Assembly (NCBI RefSeq): GCF_001499905.1
Contig: NZ_LQIS01000045.1
Coordinates: 182,619 to 246,618, forward strand
Length of the DNA stretch: 64,000 nucleotides
From: Mycobacterium sp. GA-1285
Lineage (GTDB): Bacteria > Actinomycetota > Actinomycetes > Mycobacteriales > Mycobacteriaceae
Direction: 5' to 3'
Below the pieces are notes generated by a model. That model saw only the letters and a program-made list of their open reading frames with translations. It was not told where the DNA came from and ran no database searches. A program made the position numbers and the translations under genes. Each line of letters starts with the position of its first letter. Positions within the stretch are counted from its first letter, which is position 1. Positions 15,211 through 23,407 of this stretch are shown in pieces.

Positions 15211-16191
15211 ATGGCCTTTCCTAGGCATCGCCCCCGCAGGCTGCGCACGACTCCGGCGCTTCGGCGACTCGTTGCCGAAACAGCCTTGCAGCCAGGGCAA
15301 CTCGTGTTGCCGATGTTCGTTGCCGACGGCATCGACGAGCCACGCGAGATCGCCTCGATGCCCGGCGTCGCCCAACACACCCGCGCCTCGCTGCGTCGCG
15401 CCGCCGCCGACGCGGTGTCCGCCGGTGTCGGTGGCCTGATGTTGTTCGGCGTGCCGCGCGACGAGGACAAGGATCCCACCGGCAGCGTCGGTGTCGCCGA
15501 GGACGGCATCCTCAACGTCGCCCTGCGCGACCTGGCGAGTGACCTCGGCGACGACACCGTGTTGATGGCCGACACCTGCCTCGACGAGTTCACCGACCAC
15601 GGTCACTGCGGCGTGCTGGACTCCGCGGGTCGCGTCGACAACGATCTGACCAACAAGCGCTACGTGGAACTCGCTGTGGCGCAGGCGGATTCGGGGGCAC
15701 ATGTCGTCGGGCCGAGTGGAATGATGGACGGGCAGGTCGCCGCGATCCGCGACGGCCTGGACGCCGCGGGGCACACCGATACGGTGATCCTGGCGTACGC
15801 CGCGAAGTTCGCCTCGGGCTTCTACGGCCCGTTCCGGGAAGCGGTCGGATCGAGCCTGCGCGGCGATCGTCGCACATACCAACAGAATCCGGGCAACGCC
15901 CGGGAGGCGTTGCACGAGGTGGAACTCGACATCGACGAAGGCGCCGACATCGTGATGGTCAAGCCCGCGATGGGATATCTCGACGTGGTGCGCGCGGCCG
16001 CCGACCTGTCGCCCGTTCCGGTGGCCGCCTACCAGGTCTCCGGTGAGTACTCGATGATCTGTGCGGCGGCCGCCAACGGTTGGATCGACTTGCAAACGGT
16101 GGCGCTCGAGACGCTGACAAGCATCCGGCGGGCCGGAGCGGACATCGTCTTGACGTACTGGGCGGCCGACGTCGCCAGTTGGCTGGCGTGA
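15211..16191 (+). CDS. hemB: Delta-aminolevulinic acid dehydratase (porphobilinogen synthase)
   Basis: A 326-residue enzyme condensing two 5-aminolevulinate molecules to porphobilinogen. The Schiff-base lysines are K199 (AYAAKFASGFYGPF) and K251 (IVMVKPAMGYLD). The metal loop reads DTCLDEFTDHGHCG, so the three-Cys zinc triad of animal enzymes is Cys123, Asp125, Cys133 here. ATG 15211 has AGGAG seven bases upstream and gives the standard N-terminus. The stop overlaps the GTG of the next gene. Confidence 0.95.
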   Translation: MAFPRHRPRRLRTTPALRRLVAETALQPGQLVLPMFVADGIDEPREIASMPGVAQHTRASLRRAAADAVSAGVGGLMLFGVPRDEDKDPTGSVGVAEDGILNVALRDLASDLGDDTVLMADTCLDEFTDHGHCGVLDSAGRVDNDLTNKRYVELAVAQADSGAHVVGPSGMMDGQVAAIRDGLDAAGHTDTVILAYAAKFASGFYGPFREAVGSSLRGDRRTYQQNPGNAREALHEVELDIDEGADIVMVKPAMGYLDVVRAAADLSPVPVAAYQVSGEYSMICAAAANGWIDLQTVALETLTSIRRAGADIVLTYWAADVASWLA

Positions 16192-16640
16192 ATCCGGAGT
16201 CGCAGGGCCGGCCCGAGGCCGGCGGGCAGCAGCCCGAATCCGGTGCCCGTCCCGTCGACGTCGACACCGGCTTCTGGTTATGGGTGGTCGCGCTCGTCCT
16301 GATGGTCGTCGGCCAGGTCGTCGACCTGCTGGTCGGCCAACGCGCCGACGGCCTGCCCGCACCCGTGTTGGCCCTTTCGGTGGTGTTCATCGTGATCCTC
16401 GGCGCCGTGGCGCTGACCTTCCAGGTCTTGATGCGCCAGGGCTACCGGTGGGCCCGCACCGTGCTGACTGGCGCAGGCGTCGCCGCGGTGGTGTACGCGG
16501 CGAGCAGCCTGTTCGGCGAGGATCGGCCGCCCGCCGCCGCGCTCGCCTACGCCGTCACCGCGATCCTCGGCTCGGTGCTGATCGTCGGCGGTGTGTACCT
16601 GCTGCACCGTAAAGACGCCAACGAGTACTTCACGCGGTGA
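16188..16640 (+). CDS. Small membrane protein (Rv0513-like)
   Basis: A 150-residue protein of unknown function with a polar Pro/Gly/Glu-rich N-terminus and four hydrophobic segments (WLWVVALVLMVVGQVVDLLV, VLALSVVFIVILGAVALTF, TVLTGAGVAAVVYAA, AVTAILGSVLIVGGVYLL). The start GTG at 16188 overlaps the hemB stop (GTGA), so it is probably translated from the hem transcript. First of four small membrane-protein genes behind hemB. Confidence 0.75.
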   Translation: MNPESQGRPEAGGQQPESGARPVDVDTGFWLWVVALVLMVVGQVVDLLVGQRADGLPAPVLALSVVFIVILGAVALTFQVLMRQGYRWARTVLTGAGVAAVVYAASSLFGEDRPPAAALAYAVTAILGSVLIVGGVYLLHRKDANEYFTR

Positions 16641-16660
16641 CCCGATAGGCTGACCCGACC

Positions 16661-17032
16661 ATGACCGCTCCCGCGCCACGAACCCGCGTCGTCACCGCCG
16701 CCTTCTGGTGCTGGGTCGGCGCCGCGGTGATGTTGATGCTGGGCGGGCTGATCGCCGCCTCGGTGAACCTGCCGGCGCTGTTCCGCGGCGCGGGGATCCT
16801 CACCGTCGTCGCGGGCGCCGCAATGGCGTTCCTCGCGGGCCGCAGCCGCACGGGTGACGTCCGGTTCCGCCGGGCCGGTGTGGCGTTGGCGCTGACCATC
16901 GTCGTTTTCGTCGCGCTGCTTGCGATGGGTGGCGTCGTTCACCTCGTGACCCTGTTCGCGGTCCTGCCGCTGATCGCGGGCGCCGTCCTGATCACGCGGT
17001 CGAGCGGGGACGCTCAAGAGGAAGCGACGTGA
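16661..17032 (+). CDS. Small four-helix membrane protein
   Basis: A 123-residue hydrophobic protein with segments near 12-33 (FWCWVGAAVMLMLGGLIAA), 40-58, 72-92 (ALALTIVVFVALLAMGG) and 94-112, and a short charged tail. No function is recognisable. Its stop overlaps the next start (17029-17032). The internal FWCWVGAAVMLMLGG resembles the FWLWVVALVLMVVG segment of the preceding protein, so the two may be distantly duplicated. Confidence 0.7.
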   Translation: MTAPAPRTRVVTAAFWCWVGAAVMLMLGGLIAASVNLPALFRGAGILTVVAGAAMAFLAGRSRTGDVRFRRAGVALALTIVVFVALLAMGGVVHLVTLFAVLPLIAGAVLITRSSGDAQEEAT

Positions 17033-17511
17033 CCGAGAAGGAGACCGCGCCGCAGGTGCTGTTCTACGAGCAGGGGGCCAGTTGGTGGTGGTTGGCCGCC
17101 GGGCCCGCTTCGGCGGTCGCGATGGCGTTGATCCAGGCGTCGGCAGGCTATGGGTTTCAGTGGTTGGTTCCCGGCATGTTCCTGGTCCTCGTCACCGGCT
17201 TCCTCGCGATCCAGGTCAAGGCCGCCCGCATCCACACCTCGGTCGAGTTGACGCCCGAGACGCTCCGGCAGGGCACCGAGCGCATCCGTACCGACGAGAT
17301 CGTCCGCATCTACCCCGAGGCGACCGGTGCCGAGCCGCCGAAATGGCAGTCGGCTCGGGCGCTGGGCGAACTCACCGGTGTCCCGCGCGGCCGCACCGGG
17401 GTCGGGCTGAAGATGACCGAGGACCGCACCGCGCAGGCCTGGGCCCGCAAGCATCAGAAGCTCCGGGAGACGCTGACCCAGCTGATCGAAGAGCGCATTC
17501 CGCCGGCATGA
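17029..17511 (+). CDS. DUF3093-family membrane protein
   Basis: A 160-residue protein with two membrane segments near residues 20-65 (WWWLAAGPASAVAMALIQ; LVPGMFLVLVTGFLAIQV) followed by a cytoplasmic domain containing VELTPETLRQGTERI and EIVRIYPEA, the usual DUF3093 order. The function is unknown. ATGA-type overlaps join it to both neighbours, so these small membrane proteins are made from one mRNA. Confidence 0.72.
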   Translation: MTEKETAPQVLFYEQGASWWWLAAGPASAVAMALIQASAGYGFQWLVPGMFLVLVTGFLAIQVKAARIHTSVELTPETLRQGTERIRTDEIVRIYPEATGAEPPKWQSARALGELTGVPRGRTGVGLKMTEDRTAQAWARKHQKLRETLTQLIEERIPPA

Positions 17512-17765
17512 CCGTCCGGGCAGCGCTCGAGCTGGTGCTCGCCGTCGCCGCGGCGGTGGGCAGCGTCCTGAGCTGGTCGGCCGCGAAGACGGCGGTCGTG
17601 GTCGCGCCGGTGCTCGACGGTGAGCCGCCGACGACCTCGATCGAGTACACCGCGCCGATGGTCGGGCTGGCGCTGGTGTTGGCCGCCGTTGCCGGTGCGC
17701 TTCTCGTGCTGGCCATCGCGCATTGGCGCCGGGCCGCCGCGCGGCACCCCACTTCCCGCGAGTGA
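17508..17765 (+). CDS. Small two-helix membrane protein
   Basis: An 85-residue protein with hydrophobic segments at about 5-26 (AALELVLAVAAAVGSVLSW) and 50-72 (MVGLALVLAAVAGALLVLAI) separated by a loop. The function is unknown. ATG at 17508 overlaps the upstream stop by ATGA. Its stop codon lies inside the left arm of the palindrome at 17757-17821. Confidence 0.68.
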   Translation: MTVRAALELVLAVAAAVGSVLSWSAAKTAVVVAPVLDGEPPTTSIEYTAPMVGLALVLAAVAGALLVLAIAHWRRAAARHPTSRE

Positions 17766-17821
17766 CCGCGTCTGCCCGCCGACACGCCGTCAATTCAAGT
17801 GCAAAGCGGGTCGCTCACGAG
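17757..17821. repeat. GCGAGYGACC palindrome, copy A
   Basis: The arms CGCGAGTGACC (17757-17767) and GGTCGCTCACG (17809-17819) pair imperfectly around a 41-base centre containing TCTGCCCGCCGACACGCCG. The same arrangement and much of the centre recur at 58038-58100. It probably ends transcription of the membrane-protein operon, and also looks like a dispersed repeat. Confidence 0.65.
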
Positions 17822-17849
17822 AAATGAGAGTCCGCTCACAGCCGCTTGG

Positions 17850-17880
17850 TACAAAGTGCAGATTTTGTAACACTGTGTCA
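17850..17880 (+). promoter_or_regulatory. Candidate TetR operator and -10 region of the MpaB-type gene
   Basis: Two inverted repeats overlap: TACAAA-N8-TTTGTA (17850-17869) and TAACAC-T-GTGTCA (17868-17880). AACACT inside the second would serve as a -10 box seven bases before the ATG at 17882, so a bound repressor would block the start site. The TetR gene at 18726 in the same operon is the natural candidate regulator. Confidence 0.5.
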
Positions 17881-17881
17881 T

Positions 17882-18739
17882 ATGACCGAGTTGGTGGAGA
17901 CGGACAGGCCCGTCGACGACGCGCTGCCGCTGGGCCCACAGTCGCTGGTGTGGCGCTATTTCGGGGACAACCGCATGTACCTGATCGGGCCGCGGCCTGC
18001 GGTGCTGCAGAACATGCTCGCCGAACTGGGCCAGGGGGTGCTCGACCACTCGGTGTTCTTCGACGACACCGCCGCGCGGGTGAAGCGCTCGCTGCCGCCG
18101 ATCTTCAACACCGTCTACGGCTCTGACGACGACAATCCCGGGACACAGGTCCGCGATTTCCACACCGAGATCAAGGGCGAGATGCCTGACGGGAAGCGTT
18201 ACCACGCGCTGGATCCGGAGACCTACTTCTGGGCGCACGCGACGTTCGTCGAACAGGTGCTGTACTTCGCCGACACCTTCGTCAAACGGCTGAGCCGCGA
18301 GGAGAAGGAGCAGATCTATCTCGAGTCGAAGACGTGGTACCGCCGCTACGGCGTGAGCGAGCGCCCGATGCCCGCCACCTATGACGAGTTCGAGCGGTAC
18401 TGGGACCGCATGCTCGACGAGATCGTCGTCGCACACAAAACCGCGGTGTACGGCGTCGGCTACGTCACGAAGGGGTTCCCGTGCCCCAAGGGCGTTCCCG
18501 CGTGGGCCTGGCGGCTGACCGCGCCGCTGTTCAATCCGCTGGCGGCGTTCCTGACCACCGGCGGGTTGCCGCCCCGTGCCCGCGAGCTGCTGCAACTGCC
18601 GTGGAGTGAGCGCCAGGAGCGTCGCTACCAACGATTCGCGGCGTTCTGGCGGTCGCGTCCGGTCAACTGGGTGTGGGATCGTCTGCCGATGCGGTGGCGC
18701 TACAACGGCTATGCCCAAAAGGGCTATGCCCGGTCCTGA
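17882..18739 (+). CDS. MpaB/latex-clearing-type oxygenase family protein (DUF2236)
   Basis: A 285-residue protein of the oxygenase-MpaB/DUF2236 family. Typical features are WRYFGDNRMYLIGPRPAVLQNM, FHTEIKGEMPDGKRYHALDPETYFWAHATFVE (His residues that hold haem in rubber oxygenases) and WYRRYGVSERPMPATYDEF. The substrate is unknown; the mycobacterial paralogue family is large. ATG at 17882 is preceded by operator-like palindromes. The following TetR gene overlaps its end by 14 bases, suggesting a self-regulated pair. Confidence 0.82.
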   Translation: MTELVETDRPVDDALPLGPQSLVWRYFGDNRMYLIGPRPAVLQNMLAELGQGVLDHSVFFDDTAARVKRSLPPIFNTVYGSDDDNPGTQVRDFHTEIKGEMPDGKRYHALDPETYFWAHATFVEQVLYFADTFVKRLSREEKEQIYLESKTWYRRYGVSERPMPATYDEFERYWDRMLDEIVVAHKTAVYGVGYVTKGFPCPKGVPAWAWRLTAPLFNPLAAFLTTGGLPPRARELLQLPWSERQERRYQRFAAFWRSRPVNWVWDRLPMRWRYNGYAQKGYARS

Positions 18740-19322
18740 CCCGACGATGGAAGCCATCCTCGACGCCGCCGTGATCGAATTCGAACGGCACGGCTTCCGG
18801 CGGGTCGCGCTCGACGACGTCGCCCGCCGCGCCGGCGTCAGCCGCACCACGATCTACCGGCGGTTCGCCAACCGCGACGAGCTGGTTGCCGCAGTGATCG
18901 AGCGCGAGAACATCGCGCTGTTCGCCGACATCGCCGAAGAGGTCAAACGGGTCGGGCCGCAGTCGAACTACTACGTCGAGGCATTCACGCTGTCGATCCT
19001 GAAGTTCCGTCGCCATCGCGTGCTGTACCGGATATTGACCGACGAACCTGCGCTGCTGCTCGAACTCGCCCGTACGCACTACGACGCCGCCATCGCCCGG
19101 ATGGCCGCCGCGTTGCGGATCATCTTCCCCGCCGGGTTCGCCGAGCGGATCGGCGAGGAGACCGTCGAGGAGTTGGCCGACACGATCCTGCGGTATGCGG
19201 CGATGGTGTTGCTGCTGCCGAGCTCCCAGGCTCTGGAGTCCGCGGACGACATCCGTGCTTTCGCTGGCAAACACTTCCTTCCCAGCCTTCCCACTGCGTT
19301 GCGAACCGTGCCCACCGGTTAG
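18726..19322 (+). CDS. TetR-family transcriptional regulator
   Basis: A 198-residue regulator with the N-terminal HTH ILDAAVIEFERHGFRRVALDDVA-type helix, then RAGVSRTTIYRRFANRDELVAAV, and an all-helical ligand domain. ATG at 18726 (MPGPDPTMEAI) overlaps the MpaB-type gene by 14 bases, so the two are cotranscribed. Palindromes at 17850-17880 in the operon promoter are the likely binding site. The ligand is unknown. Confidence 0.85.
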   Translation: MPGPDPTMEAILDAAVIEFERHGFRRVALDDVARRAGVSRTTIYRRFANRDELVAAVIERENIALFADIAEEVKRVGPQSNYYVEAFTLSILKFRRHRVLYRILTDEPALLLELARTHYDAAIARMAAALRIIFPAGFAERIGEETVEELADTILRYAAMVLLLPSSQALESADDIRAFAGKHFLPSLPTALRTVPTG

Positions 19323-19366
19323 CCGAACTGCGTTTCGTATTTCGGCTCTCCGGGCAGTCGTAATCC

Positions 19367-19690
19367 ATGACGAGCGAACAAGGCGAGGACGACAAAGGCT
19401 TCATCGAGGAGCAGCGGAAAGCCGAACCGGAGACCGACGAACATCACCAGGTCACCAGCGAGCAGGAAACGCCGCCGCCCACCGAGAAACCCGAAGTGAC
19501 CGACGAGCACCGGGAAAAGGCCAAAGAGATGCACAAGGCCTACGAGGAGGAAAGGCCGACCACCAAGATGCCGGGCACCGGCGGCGCGGTCGCGGGTACC
19601 GCGGTGAACGACTGGCTCGACGAGGACGGAAACCCGAAGTTCAGCAAGGAATCTGCGGGCAGCGAAAGCTCGGAGGGCAGCGGCAGCTGA
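19367..19690 (+). CDS. Hydrophilic, low-complexity conserved protein
   Basis: A 107-residue, highly charged protein (rich in Glu, Lys, Ser, Pro) without hydrophobic segments. It has a Glu/Thr/Pro-rich first half, a central KMPGTGGAVAGTAVNDWL segment and a Ser/Gly-rich tail. Predicted disordered; no function recognised. The central Gly-rich segment is the only part likely to be structured. Codon use (G/C in third positions) supports real coding. Confidence 0.6.
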   Translation: MTSEQGEDDKGFIEEQRKAEPETDEHHQVTSEQETPPPTEKPEVTDEHREKAKEMHKAYEEERPTTKMPGTGGAVAGTAVNDWLDEDGNPKFSKESAGSESSEGSGS

Positions 19691-19727
19691 ACCGTCCGGA
19701 GCCGGCACGTGCCTACGCTAGGCAACC

Positions 19728-20210
19728 GTGACCCCTCTGGAACAGATCGCGCCGGCGTTCGTCGAGATGGCGCACTCGATCGTGTGGGCCTCGGTGGCCA
19801 CCGTCGACGCCAACGGCCGGCCGCGCACCCGCATCCTGCATCCGATATGGGAGTGGGACGGCACCGACCTCCTCGGCTGGATCGCGACGGTGCCGTCGCC
19901 GGTGAAGAAGAATCATCTCGCGGTGCACCCCGAGGTCTCGGTGAGCTACTGGACCACCAGCCACGACACCTGCAGCGCGGAGTGTCTGGTCGAGTGGTAC
20001 GTCGACGACGAAACCCGGGCGGCGGTCTGGGACAAGTTCGCCACGGCCCCCGCACCGGTGGGCTACGACCCGCGGATCATCCCGATGTGGCAGGACGGTC
20101 CGACCTCCGACCAGTTCGCCGCGCTGCGGCTGACGCCCTACCGCATCCGGGTCATGCCCGGCACCGTGATGACGAAAGCTGAAGGCGCGCCGCTCACCTG
20201 GTCGGCGTGA
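19728..20210 (+). CDS. Pyridoxamine-5'-phosphate-oxidase-like (split beta-barrel) flavin/F420 protein
   Basis: A 160-residue protein of the PNPOx-like split-barrel superfamily: WASVATVDANGRPRTRILHPIWEW and KNHLAVHPEVSVSYW form the cofactor-binding strands. Cofactor (FMN or F420) and substrate are not evident. GTG at 19728 follows a TACGCT -10-like box by eight bases, fitting leaderless expression. It precedes the P450 gene but has a different chemistry; any link is unproven. Confidence 0.72.
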   Translation: MTPLEQIAPAFVEMAHSIVWASVATVDANGRPRTRILHPIWEWDGTDLLGWIATVPSPVKKNHLAVHPEVSVSYWTTSHDTCSAECLVEWYVDDETRAAVWDKFATAPAPVGYDPRIIPMWQDGPTSDQFAALRLTPYRIRVMPGTVMTKAEGAPLTWSA

Positions 20211-20259
20211 ATATCGCGTACGGGTGTTGAGCCGACGCGACCTGGGCGATGATCTGCAC

Positions 20260-21618
20260 ATGACCGCCGCGCTCGACGTCTCGGCGTTGCCGCTGGTGCC
20301 GAAGAACCCGCTGCCGATCTGGCGGTTGGCCAAACTCATCCGCAGGCTCGACACCGGGCAGGACGTCATCCGCGACGCCGGCGGTCCCATCACCCGCATA
20401 CAGATCGCGCCGAAGTGGCTGTATCAACCGATCGTCGCCGTCATGTCGCCCGCCGGCATGCGCGACGTGCTCGGCCGCTCCGACGGCTCCTCGGAGCGAT
20501 GCATCTACCACGACGAAGTTCGCGATATCGCGGGCGACAGCCTGTTCGTACTGCCCAACGAGCTGTGGCGGCCGCGCAAACGGGCATTGCAGCCGGTGTT
20601 CACCAAGCAGAACGTCCGCAATTTCGGCGGCTACATGTCCGCGGCCGCCCAGGCGTTCCTCGACCGTTGGCCCGAGGGCGGCGAGATCGACCTCGACGGC
20701 GAGTGCCGTCGCGTCGCAATGCAGTCGCTGGGGCATTCGGTTCTTGGTGTCGATCTCGACGAGCGCGCCGACACGATCGCCCGCTGCATGCACGTCGCGT
20801 CCTCGTACGCCGCCGACCGTGCGCTGCGGCCGGTGCGGGCCCCGCGCTGGCTGCCGACACCCGCCCGCCGCCGAGCGCGTCACGCGGTCGCCGAGATGAA
20901 ACGGATCACCGACGAGATGGTGCGCGCATGCCGCACCGACCCGGCACGCGACGCACCCCTGGTTCGGGCGCTGATGGCGGCCAGAGATCCGGAGACCGGT
21001 GTGCCGCTTTCGGACGACGACATCTCCAACGACTTGCTCATTTTCATGCTCGCCGGGCATGACACCACCTCGACCGCGCTGACCTTCTCGCTGTGGGCGC
21101 TGGGGCGTCATCCCGAGGTCCAGGACCGCGTCGCCGGGGAAGCCGCCGCCATCGGTGACCGAGAGTTGACCCCCGACGACGTGCCCCGGCTGCAATACAC
21201 CGTGCAGGTATTGCACGAGGCGATCCGGTTGTGCCCACCCGCGGCCGGCGTGGCCCGGCTGGCCACCCGTGACATCGCAGTCGACGGCTATCGCGTCGAG
21301 GCGGGCACCTTGGTCGCGCTCGGGCTCTACGGGCTGCATCACGATCCGGCGCTCTGGCCGAACCCGATGGTATTCGACCCTGAGCGGTTCAGCCCCGAGA
21401 ACACCGCCAACCGCGACCGTTGGCAGTTTCTGCCGTTCCTGGCCGGCGGCCGACCCTGCATCGGCGAGCACTTCGCACGACTGGAGACGACGCTGGCGTT
21501 GGCCACGATCGTGCGGGCCGCCCGGATCGAATCGTTGGACAGCGCGTTCGAGTGCGACGTGCCGTTCACCACCGTCGCCAAGGGCCCCATCCGGGCCCGA
21601 ATGCAGCCGCGGATTTAG
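20260..21618 (+). CDS. Cytochrome P450
   Basis: A 452-residue P450. The haem loop FLAGGRPCIGEHFA has the axial Cys at about 400, helix I has MLAGHDTTSTALTF, and the ExxR motif is VLHEAIRL with PERF later. The WxxxR of NELWRPRKRAL is also present. The substrate is unknown; the sequence is of the CYP4/CYP102-like broad class rather than the camphor class. ATG at 20260 is preferred because a GATGAT box lies six bases upstream; GTG at 20224 is an alternative. No adjacent ferredoxin gene is seen. It is convergent with the DUF385 gene and shares the TTAG of their stop codons. Confidence 0.88.
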   Translation: MTAALDVSALPLVPKNPLPIWRLAKLIRRLDTGQDVIRDAGGPITRIQIAPKWLYQPIVAVMSPAGMRDVLGRSDGSSERCIYHDEVRDIAGDSLFVLPNELWRPRKRALQPVFTKQNVRNFGGYMSAAAQAFLDRWPEGGEIDLDGECRRVAMQSLGHSVLGVDLDERADTIARCMHVASSYAADRALRPVRAPRWLPTPARRRARHAVAEMKRITDEMVRACRTDPARDAPLVRALMAARDPETGVPLSDDDISNDLLIFMLAGHDTTSTALTFSLWALGRHPEVQDRVAGEAAAIGDRELTPDDVPRLQYTVQVLHEAIRLCPPAAGVARLATRDIAVDGYRVEAGTLVALGLYGLHHDPALWPNPMVFDPERFSPENTANRDRWQFLPFLAGGRPCIGEHFARLETTLALATIVRAARIESLDSAFECDVPFTTVAKGPIRARMQPRI

Positions 21619-21995
21619 CCCCGCGTCAGCAGCACGGCCTGCTCGAACGGCAGCAGCCCGAACAGGGGCCGCATCCACCCGGTGACCGACGGCGCCGCCT
21701 CGCCTTTCGTCACGACCCGGGGGTCACGGACGCCGAACGTCCGGCCATACCTGGTCATCTTTCCGCCGCCGGCCGCGGTGACGTTCTTCAGCCAGTCCCG
21801 GTCCGGGCCGTACGTCAGCAGAATGGCCACCCCGTCGTGCGTCGGGAACACCGTCAGCGGAGTCCGGTACGACTTCCCCGACTTGCGTCCGGTGTGCTCG
21901 AGGATGCCCATCGACGGAGCCCACCCCGCCCACAGCCGCTGAATCGGATTGGTGACGCGGCGGTTGAACCGCGCGAGCCATTGCGGCAGCTGCAT
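21615..21995 (-). CDS. DUF385/F420H2-dependent quinone reductase-family protein (Rv0523c-like)
   Basis: A 126-residue split-barrel protein: LEHTGRKSGKSYRTPLTVF, then LLTYGPDRDWLKNVTAAGGG. These are the signature blocks of the mycobacterial deazaflavin-dependent nitroreductase-type family. The ATG at 21995 (MQLPQWLARFNR) matches the Rv0523c N-terminus; the upstream frame is not similar. It lies divergent from hemL with 95 bases between. Confidence 0.8.
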   Translation of the reverse strand: MQLPQWLARFNRRVTNPIQRLWAGWAPSMGILEHTGRKSGKSYRTPLTVFPTHDGVAILLTYGPDRDWLKNVTAAGGGKMTRYGRTFGVRDPRVVTKGEAAPSVTGWMRPLFGLLPFEQAVLLTRG

Positions 21996-22055
21996 GGCCT
22001 CATCCAACTCCGATGCCCAACGCGGCTCAAGCGTGTTACCCACTACACCCTGTAG

Positions 22056-22083
22056 TTGACGGTTCGGACCGGGCTGGGACACT
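22056..22083 (+). promoter_or_regulatory. Putative hemL promoter
   Basis: TTGACG (22056-22061) and GACACT (22078-22083) are separated by 16 bases, and the -10 box ends seven bases before the ATG at 22091. This is a good match to a housekeeping SigA promoter giving a leaderless mRNA. Confidence 0.6.
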
Positions 22084-22090
22084 GGTGGCC

Positions 22091-23407
22091 ATGCGTGCTG
22101 ACCAGATCACCACCGAGGCGTCGGCGCGGTTGTTCGCCGAGGCGTCGGCCGTGATCCCGGGCGGGGTGAACTCGCCCGTGCGGGCGTTCACCTCGGTGGG
22201 CGGCACCCCTCGGTTCATCACCTCGGCCAACGGCTACTGGCTGACCGACGCCGACGGCAACCGCTACGTCGACCTGGTCTGCTCGTGGGGGCCGATGATC
22301 CTCGGCCACGCGCATCCGGACGTGGTCGCCGCCGTGCAACGGGTGGTGACCGACGGTCTGTCGTTCGGTGCGCCCACCCCGTCGGAGTCGGAGCTGGCCG
22401 CCGAGATCATCGGTCGGGTCGCGCCGGTCGAGCGGCTGCGCCTGGTGAACTCCGGCACCGAGGCCACGATGAGCGCGATCCGGCTGGCGCGCGGCTACAC
22501 CGGCCGGGCCAAGATCGTGAAGTTCTCCGGGTGCTACCACGGCCACAGCGACGCCCTGCTGGCCGACGCCGGTTCCGGCGTCGCCACGCTCGGGCTGCCG
22601 TCGTCGCCGGGTGTGACCGGCGCCGCGGCCGCCGACACGATCGTGCTGCCCTACAACAACGTCGCCGCGGTCGAGGAGGTCTTCGCCCGGTTCGGCGACG
22701 AAATCGCCTGCGTGATCACCGAAGCCAGCCCCGGCAACATGGGCACAGTACCGCCTCTGGACGGTTTCAACGCCGCGCTGCGCCGTGTCACGGCCGACCA
22801 GGGTGCCCTGCTGATCGTTGACGAGGTGATGACGGGCTTCCGGGTCAGCCGATCGGGTTGGTACGGCATCGATCCCGTCGACGCCGACCTGTTCACCTTC
22901 GGCAAGGTGATGAGCGGCGGGTTACCCGCGGCGGCGTTCGGCGGCCGCGCCGAGGTGATGGAGCGGCTGGCCCCGCTGGGACCGGTGTATCAGGCCGGCA
23001 CGTTGTCGGGGAACCCCGTCGCGATGGCGGCCGGGCTGGCGACACTGCGCGCGGCCGACGACGCGGCGTACGCCGAACTCGACGCCAACGCCGACCGCCT
23101 CACCGCGCTGCTCGAGCAGGCTTTGACCGAAGCAGGTGTGGCGCACACCGTTTCGCGGGCCGGCAACATGTTCAGCGTGTTCTTCACCGACCAGCCGGTC
23201 AGAGACTTCGCCTCGGCGCGGGCGTCGGAGACGTGGCGATTCCCGGCCTTCTTTCACGCGCTGCTGGATGCCGGTGTCTACCCCCCGCCGAGCGCCTTCG
23301 AAACCTGGTTCGTGTCAACGGCTTTGGATGACGAGGCGTTCGACCGCATCGCCGCCGCGCTGCCCGGCGCGGCCCGTGCCGCGGCCGAGGCGGTCAAACC
23401 GGCATGA
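22091..23407 (+). CDS. hemL: Glutamate-1-semialdehyde 2,1-aminomutase
   Basis: A 438-residue PLP enzyme converting glutamate-1-semialdehyde to 5-aminolevulinate. The PLP lysine is K272 in LFTFGKVMSGGLPAAAFGG. VIPGGVNSPVRAF, LVNSGTEATMSAIRLARG, FSGCYHGHSD and LIVDEVMTGFR are diagnostic. It acts right after HemA, whose gene is 10 kb upstream. ATG at 22091 is supported by a promoter in leaderless position. The gene ends in an ATGA overlap with the phosphatase gene, starting the hemL-resA-ccdA-resB-ccsA operon. Confidence 0.96.
   Translation: MRADQITTEASARLFAEASAVIPGGVNSPVRAFTSVGGTPRFITSANGYWLTDADGNRYVDLVCSWGPMILGHAHPDVVAAVQRVVTDGLSFGAPTPSESELAAEIIGRVAPVERLRLVNSGTEATMSAIRLARGYTGRAKIVKFSGCYHGHSDALLADAGSGVATLGLPSSPGVTGAAAADTIVLPYNNVAAVEEVFARFGDEIACVITEASPGNMGTVPPLDGFNAALRRVTADQGALLIVDEVMTGFRVSRSGWYGIDPVDADLFTFGKVMSGGLPAAAFGGRAEVMERLAPLGPVYQAGTLSGNPVAMAAGLATLRAADDAAYAELDANADRLTALLEQALTEAGVAHTVSRAGNMFSVFFTDQPVRDFASARASETWRFPAFFHALLDAGVYPPPSAFETWFVSTALDDEAFDRIAAALPGAARAAAEAVKPA

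Noticed and set aside
12951..15593. An 880-codon open frame antisense to hemC-hemD-hemB
   Set aside because: It covers strong, in-frame haem genes with intact catalytic motifs; long antisense frames are expected in DNA with GC-rich third positions. The translation is low-complexity Arg/Gly/His without any domain.
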